DNA of 64,000 nucleotides from Kluyvera sp040932435 (lineage in GTDB: Bacteria; Pseudomonadota; Gammaproteobacteria; Enterobacterales; Enterobacteriaceae). Under the pieces are notes generated by a model, which was not told the DNA's origin, ran no database searches, and was given only the letters and a program-made list of their open reading frames with translations. Numbering within the stretch: the stretch's first letter is position 1; each line of letters opens with the position of its first letter. The stretch spans positions 186,001 to 250,000 of the forward strand of contig NZ_JBFQGA010000006.1 in the NCBI RefSeq assembly GCF_040932435.1, read 5' to 3'. Both the position numbers and the translations under genes were made by a program. Of this stretch, positions 33,233 to 42,084 are shown piece after piece.

Positions 33233-33852
33233 TTGACTATCCAGTTATCCATCTTCAGCTTGATGCGCTGCGAGCCTTGAGTCAGCTCCATATTCGACGG
33301 CAACGCAGGCTGCGTTTTACTGTCGTAGCCGCTGTACACCACTTTCCACGTTTTGCCGTTTTGCGTGTAGTTCAGTTCGCTCAAGCGGTACTGATCGTCA
33401 AGGCGGAAGTCGGTAGCATCGCCCGGCAGACCGATAATCCACTGGCGCAAGCTGTTTAGCGGGATAGGCATGCCGGTCAGCTTGCCAATCATCTCTTCGC
33501 CATCTTCGGCGGTGTAGTGCTGGCCTTTGTTATCGGTCAACTGTGCGGAACCTGCCTGACCAATCAACTCAAGCTCGGTGCTGCCCAGCGGGTTAGTCAA
33601 CAGCAGACGATAGTTGTCCTTACCAGTTTGCTGCCAGAAGAAGCGTGCATAAACCTTCTGCTGATCGGAGATATAAGCAAAGGCACCGCGGGTCTGGTAC
33701 TGGCTTAAATTACGTACTTCCTGCTGATGCTGCTGCCACTGCGGCGAGGTTGGGCTTTTGCCCGGCCCCTGCGGGTGAGGAGTGGTACAAGCGGTAAGAA
33801 CCAACGCTGCCAGCGGCAGCAGACGAACTAGGCGAAAATCAGACAGGGCCAT
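33229..33852 (-). CDS. lolB: Outer membrane lipoprotein insertion receptor LolB
   Basis: A 207-aa lipoprotein. Signal peptide with lipobox LVLTACTT; the lipidated Cys is residue 22, the same position as in E. coli. The mature part has GAFAYISDQQKVYARFFWQQ and the loop NPLGSTELELIG with the exposed Leu needed for membrane insertion of lipoproteins, and ends KLKMDNWIVK. It takes lipoproteins from LolA and inserts them in the outer membrane. Divergent from hemA; coupled to ispE. Confidence 0.97.
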   Translation of the reverse strand: MALSDFRLVRLLPLAALVLTACTTPHPQGPGKSPTSPQWQQHQQEVRNLSQYQTRGAFAYISDQQKVYARFFWQQTGKDNYRLLLTNPLGSTELELIGQAGSAQLTDNKGQHYTAEDGEEMIGKLTGMPIPLNSLRQWIIGLPGDATDFRLDDQYRLSELNYTQNGKTWKVVYSGYDSKTQPALPSNMELTQGSQRIKLKMDNWIVK

Positions 33853-34061
33853 AATGATGACAATCCTTGAAATGCGTTGCAGTTATTACGCTTAATGCTA
33901 GCGTCGCTGGGGGGCAGCGTCTACGCTCAAGTTGTCTTAAATCATAAAATTAACCAAGCCAGCCTATTACTCCAAAAGGGGAGCCTCCCTTTTATTGATC
34001 TCGCGCATCCTGTATGATGCGCTCAGACTAACCTTATCAACGCTGGTACTACTCCCGCACC

Positions 34062-35318
34062 ATGACCCTTTTAGCTCTTGGCATTAATCACAAAACAGCC
34101 CCGGTAGCGCTGCGAGAACGTGTAACGTTTTCGCCAGATACGCTTGACCAGGCGCTGGAGAGCCTGCTGGCTCAGCCAATGGTACAAGGGGGGGTGGTCC
34201 TGTCGACCTGTAACCGCACTGAGCTCTATCTGAGCGTCGAAGAGCAGGATAATCAACACGAAGCGATTATTCGCTGGCTGTGTGATTACCACGGCCTTAA
34301 CGAAGAAGAGCTACGTCAAAGCCTATACTGGCACCAGGATAACGATGCCGTCAGCCATCTGATGCGCGTTGCCAGCGGTCTTGATTCGCTGGTGCTGGGC
34401 GAGCCACAGATTTTAGGCCAAGTAAAGAAAGCCTTTGCCGACTCCAGCCGCGGTCACCTTAACGTGAGTGAGCTGGAACGTATGTTCCAGAAATCCTTCT
34501 CCGTTGCCAAACGGGTGCGCACCGAGACCGACATCGGCGCCAGCGCGGTATCGGTCGCCTTTGCCGCCTGTACGCTGGCGCGGCAGATTTTTGAGTCCCT
34601 TTCGACGGTCACCGTGCTGCTGGTTGGCGCAGGGGAGACCATCGAGCTTGTCGCGCGCCATCTGCGTGAACATCACGTGCAAAAAATGTTGATTGCCAAC
34701 CGCACCCGCGAACGCGCGCAGCTGCTAGCGGATGAAGTGGGAGCGGAAGTGATTGCCTTAAGCGACGTCGATGAACGGCTGAAAGAGGCCGACATTATTA
34801 TCAGTTCTACCGCCAGCCCGCTGCCGATTATCGGCAAAGGGATGGTTGAGCGCGCCCTGAAAGCGCGTCGTAATCAGCCGATGCTGCTGGTGGATATTGC
34901 CGTCCCGCGCGACGTTGAGCCGGAAGTGGGGAAACTCGCCAACGCCTATCTGTATAGCGTCGATGACCTGCAAAACATCATTCAGCATAACCTCGCGCAG
35001 CGTAAAGCCGCCGCGGTGCAGGCTGAAACCATTGTTGAGCAAGAAGCTTGTGAATTTATGGCTTGGTTGCGCGCGCAAAGCGCCAGCGATGTCATTCGTG
35101 ATTACCGCGCTCAGGCCGAAACGGCGCGTGAAGAACTTACCGCCAAAGCCATTGCCGCGCTCGAACAGGGCGGCGATCCGCAGGTTATTATGCAAGATCT
35201 GGCACGCAAGTTGACTAATCGCCTGATCCACACGCCAACCAAATCTCTTCAGCAGGCCGCCCGTGACGGGGATGACGAACGCCTGCATATTCTGCGCAAC
35301 AGCCTCGGGCTGGAGTAG
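34062..35318 (+). CDS. hemA: Glutamyl-tRNA reductase
   Basis: A 418-aa enzyme for the first committed step of the C5 heme pathway: glutamyl-tRNA to glutamate-1-semialdehyde with NADPH. Catalytic Cys lies in VVLSTCNRTELYLS, the glutamyl-binding part in SGLDSLVLGEPQILGQVK, the NADPH domain starts VLLVGAGETIELVARHL, and the C-terminal dimerisation spine is the last 100 residues. The N terminus MTLLALGINHKTA carries the Lys-type degradation signal context of enterobacterial HemA. Followed by prfA after a 35-nt gap, as in E. coli. Confidence 0.98.
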   Translation: MTLLALGINHKTAPVALRERVTFSPDTLDQALESLLAQPMVQGGVVLSTCNRTELYLSVEEQDNQHEAIIRWLCDYHGLNEEELRQSLYWHQDNDAVSHLMRVASGLDSLVLGEPQILGQVKKAFADSSRGHLNVSELERMFQKSFSVAKRVRTETDIGASAVSVAFAACTLARQIFESLSTVTVLLVGAGETIELVARHLREHHVQKMLIANRTRERAQLLADEVGAEVIALSDVDERLKEADIIISSTASPLPIIGKGMVERALKARRNQPMLLVDIAVPRDVEPEVGKLANAYLYSVDDLQNIIQHNLAQRKAAAVQAETIVEQEACEFMAWLRAQSASDVIRDYRAQAETAREELTAKAIAALEQGGDPQVIMQDLARKLTNRLIHTPTKSLQQAARDGDDERLHILRNSLGLE

Positions 35319-35353
35319 CACAACTCTATTTATTACAAGGTGCATTTACGCCA

Positions 35354-36436
35354 ATGAAGCCTTCTATTGTTGCTAAACTGGAAGCTCTCTACGAACGCCA
35401 TGAAGAAGTACAGGCGCTGCTTGGGGATGCGGCAACTATCGCGGACCAGGATCGTTTCCGCGCGCTGTCGCGTGAATACGCACAGCTCGGCGACGTTGCT
35501 CGCTGCTATACCGACTGGCGCCAGGTTCAGGATGATATTGAAACTGCGCAGATGATGTTAGACGATCCTGAAATGCGCGAAATGGCGCAGGATGAGCTGC
35601 AAGAAGCCAAATCCCGTGAAGAACAGCTAGAGCAACAGCTTCAGGTCCTGCTGTTGCCGCGCGATCCGGACGATGAGCGTAATGCCTTCATCGAAGTGCG
35701 CGCGGGAACCGGCGGCGATGAAGCCGCGCTGTTCGCCGGCGACCTGTTCCGCATGTATAGCCGCTATGCGGAATCTCGCCGCTGGCGCGTGGAAATCATG
35801 AGCGCCAACGAAGGCGAACATGGTGGTTTCAAAGAAGTGATTGCCAAAATCAGTGGTGAAGGCGTTTACGGCCGACTGAAGTTTGAGTCCGGCGGACATC
35901 GCGTACAGCGCGTTCCGGCAACCGAATCGCAGGGGCGTATCCACACGTCTGCCTGCACTGTGGCTGTGCTGCCTGAAGTGCCAGAAGCCGAGCTGCCGGA
36001 TATCAACCCGGCGGACCTGCGTATCGATACCTTCCGCTCCTCCGGCGCGGGCGGCCAGCACGTTAACACCACCGACTCCGCGATTCGTATTACCCACTTG
36101 CCAACCGGCATCGTGGTGGAGTGTCAGGACGAACGTTCTCAGCATAAAAACAAAGCTAAAGCGATGTCGGTGCTGGGTTCGCGTATTCGTGCGGCAGAAA
36201 TCGCCCGTCGTCAGCAGGCGGAAGCCTCTGAGCGTCGTAACTTACTGGGCAGCGGCGATCGCAGCGATCGTAACCGTACCTACAACTTCCCGCAGGGGCG
36301 CGTCACTGACCACCGCATCAACCTGACGTTACACCGTCTGAATGAAGCGATGGAAGGCAAGCTGGATATGCTGATTGAGCCAATCATTCAGGAGTATCAG
36401 GCTGACCAACTGGCGGCGCTGTCCGATCAGGAATGA
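35354..36436 (+). CDS. prfA: Peptide chain release factor 1
   Basis: A 360-aa RF1 that reads UAG and UAA. Visible are VRAGTGGDEAALFAGDLFRMY, the stop-codon recognition PAT in RVPATESQGRIH, and the catalytic GGQ in SGAGGQHVNTTDSA, whose Gln is methylated by PrmC, the next gene. Length is exactly that of E. coli RF1. The stop overlaps the prmC start. Confidence 0.99.
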   Translation: MKPSIVAKLEALYERHEEVQALLGDAATIADQDRFRALSREYAQLGDVARCYTDWRQVQDDIETAQMMLDDPEMREMAQDELQEAKSREEQLEQQLQVLLLPRDPDDERNAFIEVRAGTGGDEAALFAGDLFRMYSRYAESRRWRVEIMSANEGEHGGFKEVIAKISGEGVYGRLKFESGGHRVQRVPATESQGRIHTSACTVAVLPEVPEAELPDINPADLRIDTFRSSGAGGQHVNTTDSAIRITHLPTGIVVECQDERSQHKNKAKAMSVLGSRIRAAEIARRQQAEASERRNLLGSGDRSDRNRTYNFPQGRVTDHRINLTLHRLNEAMEGKLDMLIEPIIQEYQADQLAALSDQE

Positions 36437-37287
36437 TGACTTTTCGCCAGTGGCTGCAACAGGCCATCGCCGCGCTTAAAGACAGCGAAAGCCCGCGGCG
36501 TGATGCGGAAATTTTGCTGGGCCACGTGACCGGCAAAGCACGCACCTATATTTTGGCCTTTGATGAGACCGAGCTGACGGCTGTTCAGACGCAGATGCTG
36601 ACGGAACTGCTGGCACGACGTGCAGAGGGTGAACCGGTGGCTCATCTGGTGGGAACGCGTGAGTTTTGGTCGCTGCCGCTGTTCGTCTCTCCTGTGACGC
36701 TTATCCCGCGCCCGGATACGGAATGCCTAGTCGAGCAGGCGCTGGTGCGTCTGCCGCAAACGCCATGCCGTATTCTCGATCTCGGTACCGGCACCGGCGC
36801 GATAGCGCTGGCGCTGGCCAGTGAGCGTCCTGACTGCCAGTTGACTGCCGTTGACTTTATTGCCGACGCGGTGGCGCTGGCACAGCGGAATGCCGATAAC
36901 CTCGGCATAACCAATATCACCATCCTGCAAAGCGACTGGTTCAGCGCGCTGAACGAGCAGCGCTTTACGATGATCGTCAGCAACCCACCGTATATCGACG
37001 AGCAGGATGAGCATCTTGCTGTGGGCGACGTGCGTTTTGAACCCAAAACCGCGCTGGTGGCGGCAAAGCAGGGGCTCGCCGACCTTGCGCAGATAATCAC
37101 TGATGGTCGCCAGCATTTGGAACCGGGTGGTTTTATGCTGCTGGAACACGGTTGGAAGCAAGGTGATGCAGTCCGCGAACTGTTTCAGGCTGCGGGCTAT
37201 CAGCACGCGCAAACCTGCCGTGATTACGGCGACAACGATCGCCTGACGTTGGCGCAATGGCCGGGTGTCACGGAGGTCCGTTCATGA
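36433..37287 (+). CDS. prmC: Release factor glutamine methyltransferase
   Basis: A 284-aa SAM-dependent methyltransferase that methylates the GGQ glutamine of RF1 and RF2. SAM motif I is RILDLGTGTGAIALALAS; the substrate-amide pocket is SNPPYIDEQD. The N-terminal helical domain has SPRRDAEILLGHVTG. The ATG at 36433 overlaps the prfA stop (ATGATGA; 36436 is a second possible ATG), so it is coupled to its own substrate's gene. About 7 residues longer than E. coli PrmC, mainly in the N and C termini. Confidence 0.97.
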   Translation: MMTFRQWLQQAIAALKDSESPRRDAEILLGHVTGKARTYILAFDETELTAVQTQMLTELLARRAEGEPVAHLVGTREFWSLPLFVSPVTLIPRPDTECLVEQALVRLPQTPCRILDLGTGTGAIALALASERPDCQLTAVDFIADAVALAQRNADNLGITNITILQSDWFSALNEQRFTMIVSNPPYIDEQDEHLAVGDVRFEPKTALVAAKQGLADLAQIITDGRQHLEPGGFMLLEHGWKQGDAVRELFQAAGYQHAQTCRDYGDNDRLTLAQWPGVTEVRS

Positions 37288-37676
37288 ATCTATTTCTGTG
37301 GGTGCTCTATTTCCATATAGGGTCAGCCATTATTTCTGTCAGCTTTTTCGCTTTACGTTTCTGGTGGATACACCATGGCAGCGCGATGCTGGACGCTCGC
37401 TGGGTGCGCGTTTTGCCGCACGCCGTTGACAGCGTACTGTTACTTAGCGGCGTCGCACTTATGCTGATGACGCGCTATTTTCCCTTCACCGAAGAAGGGA
37501 CGTGGCTGACGGAAAAGCTGTTTGGCGTTATCATTTACATCTTTTTGGGTTTTGTCGCGCTTGGACGTCGTCGTCCGCGCAGCCAGCAGAGCGGATTTGT
37601 CGCCTTTCTGCTTGCGCTGGTGGTGTTGTGCATCATCGTTAAACTCGCCATCACTAAAGTTCCGTTGTTGGGGTAA
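37284..37676 (+). CDS. sirB2: SirB2 family inner membrane protein
   Basis: A 130-aa protein with four hydrophobic segments (LWVLYFHIGSAIISVSFFAL; VDSVLLLSGVALMLM; LFGVIIYIFLGFVALG; GFVAFLLALVVLCIIVKLAI). Start at the ATG overlapping the prmC stop (ATGA). E. coli homologue is YchQ; first described as a regulator of SirA-linked genes in Salmonella, but the mechanism is unclear. Followed immediately by sirB1. Confidence 0.93.
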   Translation: MNLFLWVLYFHIGSAIISVSFFALRFWWIHHGSAMLDARWVRVLPHAVDSVLLLSGVALMLMTRYFPFTEEGTWLTEKLFGVIIYIFLGFVALGRRRPRSQQSGFVAFLLALVVLCIIVKLAITKVPLLG

Positions 37677-37679
37677 GGT

Positions 37680-38489
37680 ATGAAGTCACTGGCTGATTTT
37701 GAATTTAATAAAGCGCCGCTGTGCGATGGCATGATCCTTATTTCCGAGATGATCCGTGATGATTTCCCGTCGCAAAAGGTGCGTGAGCAGCTTGAATGCC
37801 TCGTCGCTCTCGCGCGCGAAGAAATTAGCCCTTCCTGGACGCTGACGCGTCAGATGGAGCGGCTGATTGAGCTGTTTTACCATGAGTGGAATTTTGGCGA
37901 CTCTTCTGGTGTATACCGTTTGTCAGATGCGCTGTGGCTCGATCAGGTACTGAAAAATCGTCAGGGCAGCGCGGTTGCGCTGGGGGCGATAGTGCTGTGG
38001 ATTGCCAGTCATCTCGATATTCCCGTGGTGCCGGTTATTTTCCCCACTCAACTGCTGCTGCGCGCCGATGTTGACGACGAAGAGCTGTGGCTGGTGAACC
38101 CGTTTAACGGCGATACGCTTGATGAACACACGCTGGAAGTGTGGCTCAAGGGCAACATCGGCCCGACGGCAGAGCTGTTTAATGAAGACCTCGATGAAGC
38201 GGACAATGCCGAAGTTATCCGCAAACTGCTCGACACCCTGAAATCGGCGCTGATGGAAGAGCGGCAGATGGAGCTGGCGCTGGGTGCAAGCCAAACGCTA
38301 CTGCAGTTTAATCCAGAAGATCCGTATGAAATTCGCGACCGTGGGCTTATCTATGCGCAGCTTGAGTGTGAGCATATCGCGCTGAGCGACCTGAATTATT
38401 TCGTTGAACAATGTCCGGAAGACCCGATCAGCGAAATCATCCGTGCGCAGATTAATACCATCGCACATAAGCAAATTACGCTTCACTAA
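37680..38489 (+). CDS. sirB1: SirB1 family transglutaminase-like/TPR protein
   Basis: A 269-aa soluble protein, E. coli YchA equivalent. N-terminal transglutaminase-like domain (YHEWNFGDSSGVYRLSDALW, GAIVLWIASHLDIPVVPV, LVNPFNGDTLDEH) and a C-terminal TPR-like pair (ALGASQTLLQFNPEDPYEIR, ALSDLNYFVEQCPEDP). The Cys of a true transglutaminase triad is not obvious, so it may be non-catalytic. Starts 3 nt after sirB2. Function unknown beyond association with the hemA-kdsA operon. Confidence 0.93.
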   Translation: MKSLADFEFNKAPLCDGMILISEMIRDDFPSQKVREQLECLVALAREEISPSWTLTRQMERLIELFYHEWNFGDSSGVYRLSDALWLDQVLKNRQGSAVALGAIVLWIASHLDIPVVPVIFPTQLLLRADVDDEELWLVNPFNGDTLDEHTLEVWLKGNIGPTAELFNEDLDEADNAEVIRKLLDTLKSALMEERQMELALGASQTLLQFNPEDPYEIRDRGLIYAQLECEHIALSDLNYFVEQCPEDPISEIIRAQINTIAHKQITLH

Positions 38490-38506
38490 TTGATCTCAAC
38501 CGCGTT

Positions 38507-38632
38507 TATACACGCCATTATTCAAGCCGTTTCTGTGTTGGCTGCACTCACCGACCCCAGTCGCGTACTGATGTACGTTTATGGGGTCAACTCCCTTGCC
38601 GCCTTGATGTAACTTGAATGATTTTGTGTATA
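38507..38632. repeat. ERIC (IRU) element, 126 bp
   Basis: A 126-bp imperfect palindrome bounded by TATACAC (38507) and GTGTATA (38632), with inner arms ATTCAAG/CTTGAAT and GACCCCA/TGGGGTC. The core CACTCACC...CCCCAGTC...TACTGATGTACG and CTTGCCGCC matches the enterobacterial repetitive intergenic consensus as I know it. It fills most of the sirB1-kdsA gap and ends 32 bp before the kdsA start, inside the kdsA transcript or promoter. TATAAT at 38631-38636 straddles its end. Confidence 0.85.
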
Positions 38633-38664
38633 TAATCGCGGAAATACCCTAATAAGGCGATCTT

Positions 38665-39519
38665 ATGAAAGAAAAAGTGGTTAGCATTGGTGATATCAAC
38701 GTCGCAAACGATCTGCCGTTTGTGCTGTTTGGCGGCATGAACGTGCTGGAGTCACGCGACTTGGCAATGCGTATTTGTGAGCACTACGTGACCGTAACCC
38801 AGAAGCTGGGTATCCCTTACGTGTTCAAAGCTTCCTTTGATAAAGCCAACCGTTCCTCAATTCACTCTTACCGCGGCCCAGGTCTCGAAGAAGGGATGAA
38901 GATTTTCCAGGAACTGAAGCAGACCTTCGGCGTGAAAATCATCACCGACGTTCACGAAGCAAGCCAGGCTCAGCCGGTTGCCGATGTGGTTGACGTTATT
39001 CAGCTGCCAGCGTTCCTCGCTCGTCAGACTGACCTGGTTGAAGCAATGGCGAAAACCGGTGCGGTCATCAACGTGAAGAAACCGCAGTTCGTAAGCCCAG
39101 GCCAGATGGGTAATATCGTCGATAAGTTTATCGAAGGCGGTAACGACAAAATTATCCTGTGTGACCGTGGCGCAAACTTCGGTTATGACAACCTGGTTGT
39201 TGATATGCTGGGCTTTGGCGTGATGAAAAAAGCCTCTAACAACTCCCCGGTTATCTTTGACGTGACCCACGCGCTGCAGTGCCGTGACCCGTTTGGCGCT
39301 GCATCCGGCGGTCGTCGTGCTCAGGTCGCTGAGCTGGCGCGTGCGGGTATGGCGGTAGGTATCGCAGGCCTGTTCATCGAAGCGCACCCAGATCCAGACC
39401 ACGCTCGCTGTGACGGCCCGTCCGCGCTGCCGCTGGACAAACTGGAACCGTTCCTGAAACAAATGAAAGCGATTGACGACCTGGTGAAAGGGTTCGACGA
39501 GCTGGATACCAGCAAATAA
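38665..39519 (+). CDS. kdsA: 3-deoxy-D-manno-octulosonate 8-phosphate synthase
   Basis: A 284-aa aldolase-type enzyme that condenses PEP and arabinose 5-phosphate to KDO-8-P for lipopolysaccharide. Motifs: FVLFGGMNVLESRDLAM, FKASFDKANRSSIHSYRGPG, the PEP region AVINVKKPQFVSPGQMGN and CDRGANFGYDNLVVDM, and DVTHALQCRDPFGAASGG. Length equals E. coli KdsA. Ends in the strong hairpin at 39535. Confidence 0.99.
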   Translation: MKEKVVSIGDINVANDLPFVLFGGMNVLESRDLAMRICEHYVTVTQKLGIPYVFKASFDKANRSSIHSYRGPGLEEGMKIFQELKQTFGVKIITDVHEASQAQPVADVVDVIQLPAFLARQTDLVEAMAKTGAVINVKKPQFVSPGQMGNIVDKFIEGGNDKIILCDRGANFGYDNLVVDMLGFGVMKKASNNSPVIFDVTHALQCRDPFGAASGGRRAQVAELARAGMAVGIAGLFIEAHPDPDHARCDGPSALPLDKLEPFLKQMKAIDDLVKGFDELDTSK

Positions 39520-39534
39520 CATTTGTTGATGCGT

Positions 39535-39564
39535 AAAAAAGCCGACCCTTGGGTCGGCTTTTTT
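39535..39564 (+). terminator. kdsA terminator
   Basis: A6-GCCGACCC-TT-GGGTCGGC-T6: 8-bp GC stem with flanking A and T runs, 15 nt after the kdsA stop; symmetric, so it can also act on chaA readthrough. Confidence 0.92.
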
Positions 39565-39572
39565 GTGGTAGT

Positions 39573-39640
39573 CGGCGGATGGCAGTTTCGCCTTATCCGG
39601 CGAGCGTCATAGGCCGGATAAGGCGAAGCCGCCATCCGGC
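39573..39640. repeat. REP pair (BIME) between kdsA and chaA
   Basis: Two inverted palindromic units: GGCGGATGGCAGTTTCGCC...CCGG at 39573-39601 and GCCGGATAAGGCGAAGCCGCC at 39613-39640, separated by 11 bp. Typical placement between convergent gene ends. Confidence 0.85.
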
Positions 39641-39652
39641 AATCACACGCAC

Positions 39653-40765
39653 TCAGGCAAAAATAGTCATCAAATACGCCACAAACAGCGCCAGATGCGC
39701 CGCACCGTTTAGCACGTTGGTGCGTCCGGTCGAGAAGGAAATTTGGCAGAGCACCAGCGAAGCGACCATCACAATCATCTCCGGCATCCCTAAGCCAAAC
39801 ATCAAATCGTTGCCGGTCATCCAAGCAATCAGCGTCACCACCGGCACGGTCAGTGAAATGGTGGCCAGCACCGAACCAAAGAATAGGTTCATTGCGCGCT
39901 GTACTTGGTTATTCAGCACTGCTTTCAGAGCGCCCAAGCCTTCTGGTGACAGGATTAACAATGCAACCAAGAAGCCGGTAAAGGCGACCGGGGCATTCAT
40001 GCTGGTGAGTAACGTCTCCAGTGGGTTAGCGTTCATCTTGGTGACGGCAATTACCGCAACTAGGTGTACAACCAGCCACACAGCGTGCCACAGGCTGCTG
40101 TGGGCAGACGGTTTACCGTGATGCGGGTCGTCGTCATCGCTGTCATCTTCGTGCTCGTATATGAACAGGCTCTGGTGCGTTTTGGTCTGAATTAACAGGA
40201 ATACGCCGTACATCGCGGCGGAAATCAGCGCCACCAACAGCGATTGGCTAATAGTAAAGTTGGCGCCCGGTAATGCCGTTGGGAAAACCAGAACAATAAT
40301 CGCTAGCGGGAACAACGCAATTAAATACTGCTTGATACCAAACAGGTTCATATATTGCGTGGCAAATTTACGCCCGCCAAGTAATAACGAAAAGCCGACC
40401 AAACCGCCGGTGACGATCATAATGATGGAATAGAGCGTATCGCGCATTAGGGTAGGGGCGGCATCGCCCGTGGCCATCAATGCCGATATCAGGCTAACCT
40501 CAAGGATAACCACGGAAAGACTTAGAATCAGAGAGCCGTAAGGTTCGCCAAGACGATGTGCTAAAACATCCGCATGACGTACAACACTAAATGCGCTGCA
40601 GAGTATACCGACGAGCGCCATGGCGTTAATGGCGATGACCACTGGCAATGACTGATTATTTCCCCAGAATATCAGGATTGCCAGCGCCACTATCGGGAAA
40701 ATAAGCGACGTCTCCTTATGGCGAGTTTTCACCGCCTCGTGCGCGTGGGTCATGTTTGTCTCCAT
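39653..40765 (-). CDS. chaA: Sodium-potassium/proton antiporter ChaA
   Basis: A 370-aa CaCA-family antiporter with about 11 membrane helices. N-terminal half contains the acidic motif in GSLILSLSVVILEVSLI (Glu in a helix); the C-terminal half repeats it in FLVALLILSPEGLGALKAV. A charged cytoplasmic loop EHEDDSDDDDPHHGK lies between. It exports Na+, K+ or Ca2+ at alkaline pH. Minus strand, convergent with kdsA across a REP pair. E. coli ChaA is 366 aa. Confidence 0.97.
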   Translation of the reverse strand: METNMTHAHEAVKTRHKETSLIFPIVALAILIFWGNNQSLPVVIAINAMALVGILCSAFSVVRHADVLAHRLGEPYGSLILSLSVVILEVSLISALMATGDAAPTLMRDTLYSIIMIVTGGLVGFSLLLGGRKFATQYMNLFGIKQYLIALFPLAIIVLVFPTALPGANFTISQSLLVALISAAMYGVFLLIQTKTHQSLFIYEHEDDSDDDDPHHGKPSAHSSLWHAVWLVVHLVAVIAVTKMNANPLETLLTSMNAPVAFTGFLVALLILSPEGLGALKAVLNNQVQRAMNLFFGSVLATISLTVPVVTLIAWMTGNDLMFGLGMPEMIVMVASLVLCQISFSTGRTNVLNGAAHLALFVAYLMTIFA

Positions 40766-41117
40766 CTGTGCAGGTATTTATAATTATAGAAAAAAGCAGT
40801 GATATAAATTAACAAATTTTTCTACCTAAAATGCGATCTTTTACTAAAATTTACCCATATAGGCATTTTTTCGCATAGACGTCTATAATATGAAATGTCG
40901 GTTAAATATTTTTTAAATAACAGCATATTGGGGCGTTGGGATTTTCTGTTTTTGTCGCGAAAACGCCGATGAATTTGCGCACAAGCCATAGCAGACAAAT
41001 TGCATCCTGCAGTATAAAGCTGGATAATATTTCATCAATGACAGCTCCGGAGGTCACCATTCGTTCCCCTAAGGGCGTATGTGTTGCAGGGAAGAGAAGT
41101 GGTGGTGGAGGTTTAAA
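40766..41117. other. chaA-chaC intergenic region, no chaB seen
   Basis: AT-rich divergent region. E. coli has a small chaB gene here; no frame resembling ChaB is visible. A 62-codon plus-strand frame at 40936 lacks a ribosome site and its sequence is not protein-like. The GGAGG of chaC is at 41107-41111. Confidence 0.55.
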
Positions 41118-41798
41118 GTGTTAACCCGTGATTTCTTAATGAAGGCAGATTGTACAACGGCGTTTGGCGCCATTGAGGAATCGCTATTATGGTCTGCTGA
41201 ACAACGTGCGGCATCGCTGGCGGCGACGCTGGCCTGTCGCCCCGATAACGGCCCGGTCTGGATCTTCGGCTACGGCTCACTGATGTGGAATCCCGCGCTG
41301 AATTTTAGCGAATCGGTAACCGGTACGCTGGTTGGCTGGCATCGAGCGTTCTGCTTGCGACTGACCGCCGGACGCGGCAGTGCCTGTCAGCCGGGACGAA
41401 TGCTGGCCCTTAAAGAGGGCGGACGTACCACCGGCGTCGCCTATCGTTTGCCAGATGATGAAATTGAAAACGAGCTTTCGCTGCTGTGGAAGCGCGAGAT
41501 GATCACCGGCTGCTACCTGCCAACCTGGTGCAAACTGAGCCTCGATGATGGCCGCACGGTTAACGCGCTGGTGTTTATTATGGACCCGCGCCACCCGCTG
41601 TATGAGTCGGATACCAGCGTGCAGGTCATTGCGCCGCTGATAGCCCGCGCTAGCGGCCCGCTTGGCACCAACGCGCAGTATCTGTTCTCGCTAGAGCAGG
41701 AGCTGCAAAAAATGGGCATGCCGGATGACGGTTTGAACGAGTTGATTGGTAAAGTTCGGATGCTGGTCGGCGGGATGAATCCGTCGGGAGCGGTTTAA
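41118..41798 (+). CDS. chaC: Glutathione-specific gamma-glutamylcyclotransferase ChaC
   Basis: A 226-aa protein from a GTG at 41118, which has a perfect GGAGG 6 nt upstream and matches the E. coli start (V/M-x-TRDFLM). An ATG at 41079 in the same frame precedes the ribosome site. The gamma-GCT substrate loop is VWIFGYGSLMWNPAL; the catalytic Glu region is near LLWKREMITGCYLP. It splits glutathione to 5-oxoproline and Cys-Gly. Confidence 0.96.
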   Translation: MLTRDFLMKADCTTAFGAIEESLLWSAEQRAASLAATLACRPDNGPVWIFGYGSLMWNPALNFSESVTGTLVGWHRAFCLRLTAGRGSACQPGRMLALKEGGRTTGVAYRLPDDEIENELSLLWKREMITGCYLPTWCKLSLDDGRTVNALVFIMDPRHPLYESDTSVQVIAPLIARASGPLGTNAQYLFSLEQELQKMGMPDDGLNELIGKVRMLVGGMNPSGAV

Positions 41799-41808
41799 CC
41801 CGCGAACT

Positions 41809-41838
41809 AAAAACCCCGGAAGTGCGTGCTTCCGGGGT
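41809..41838. terminator. Bidirectional terminator after chaC
   Basis: A-run at 41809-41813, then ACCCCGGAAG-TGCGTG-CTTCCGGGGT. The T-run is on the minus side, favouring the DUF1883 gene; chaC readthrough may also be reduced. Confidence 0.8.
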
Positions 41839-41844
41839 GAATCA

Positions 41845-42084
41845 TCAGGCTGCTACGAAACTGATGGAGTGCTCAAGAGACTGGCTGTGGCTATCGATCA
41901 GCACATTCCAGGTACCGCTGTACGGCACGGTCAGATACGCTTTCTCTTCGTTCTGAACGCTCAAAATATCGGTATTATGATTACTGGTGCTCTTCTGCGT
42001 GCTCATTAAATGAATATGGCAACGCTCAGAACAACGCACCACCACCGTATCCCCGCCAAACAATGTCAAACTTGCCTTCACCAT
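41845..42084 (-). CDS. DUF1883 domain protein
   Basis: A 79-aa protein if started at the ATG at 42084 (MVKASLTLFGGDTVVV); an earlier ATG at 42162 would add 26 polar residues and I think is less likely. The pattern GDTVVVRCSERCHIHLM then KAYLTVPYSGTWNVLIDSH is the DUF1883 signature, a small beta domain sometimes fused to TIR or toxin domains but here alone. Function unknown. Not part of the E. coli K-12 locus. Terminates at the hairpin 41809-41838. Confidence 0.72.
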   Translation of the reverse strand: MVKASLTLFGGDTVVVRCSERCHIHLMSTQKSTSNHNTDILSVQNEEKAYLTVPYSGTWNVLIDSHSQSLEHSISFVAA

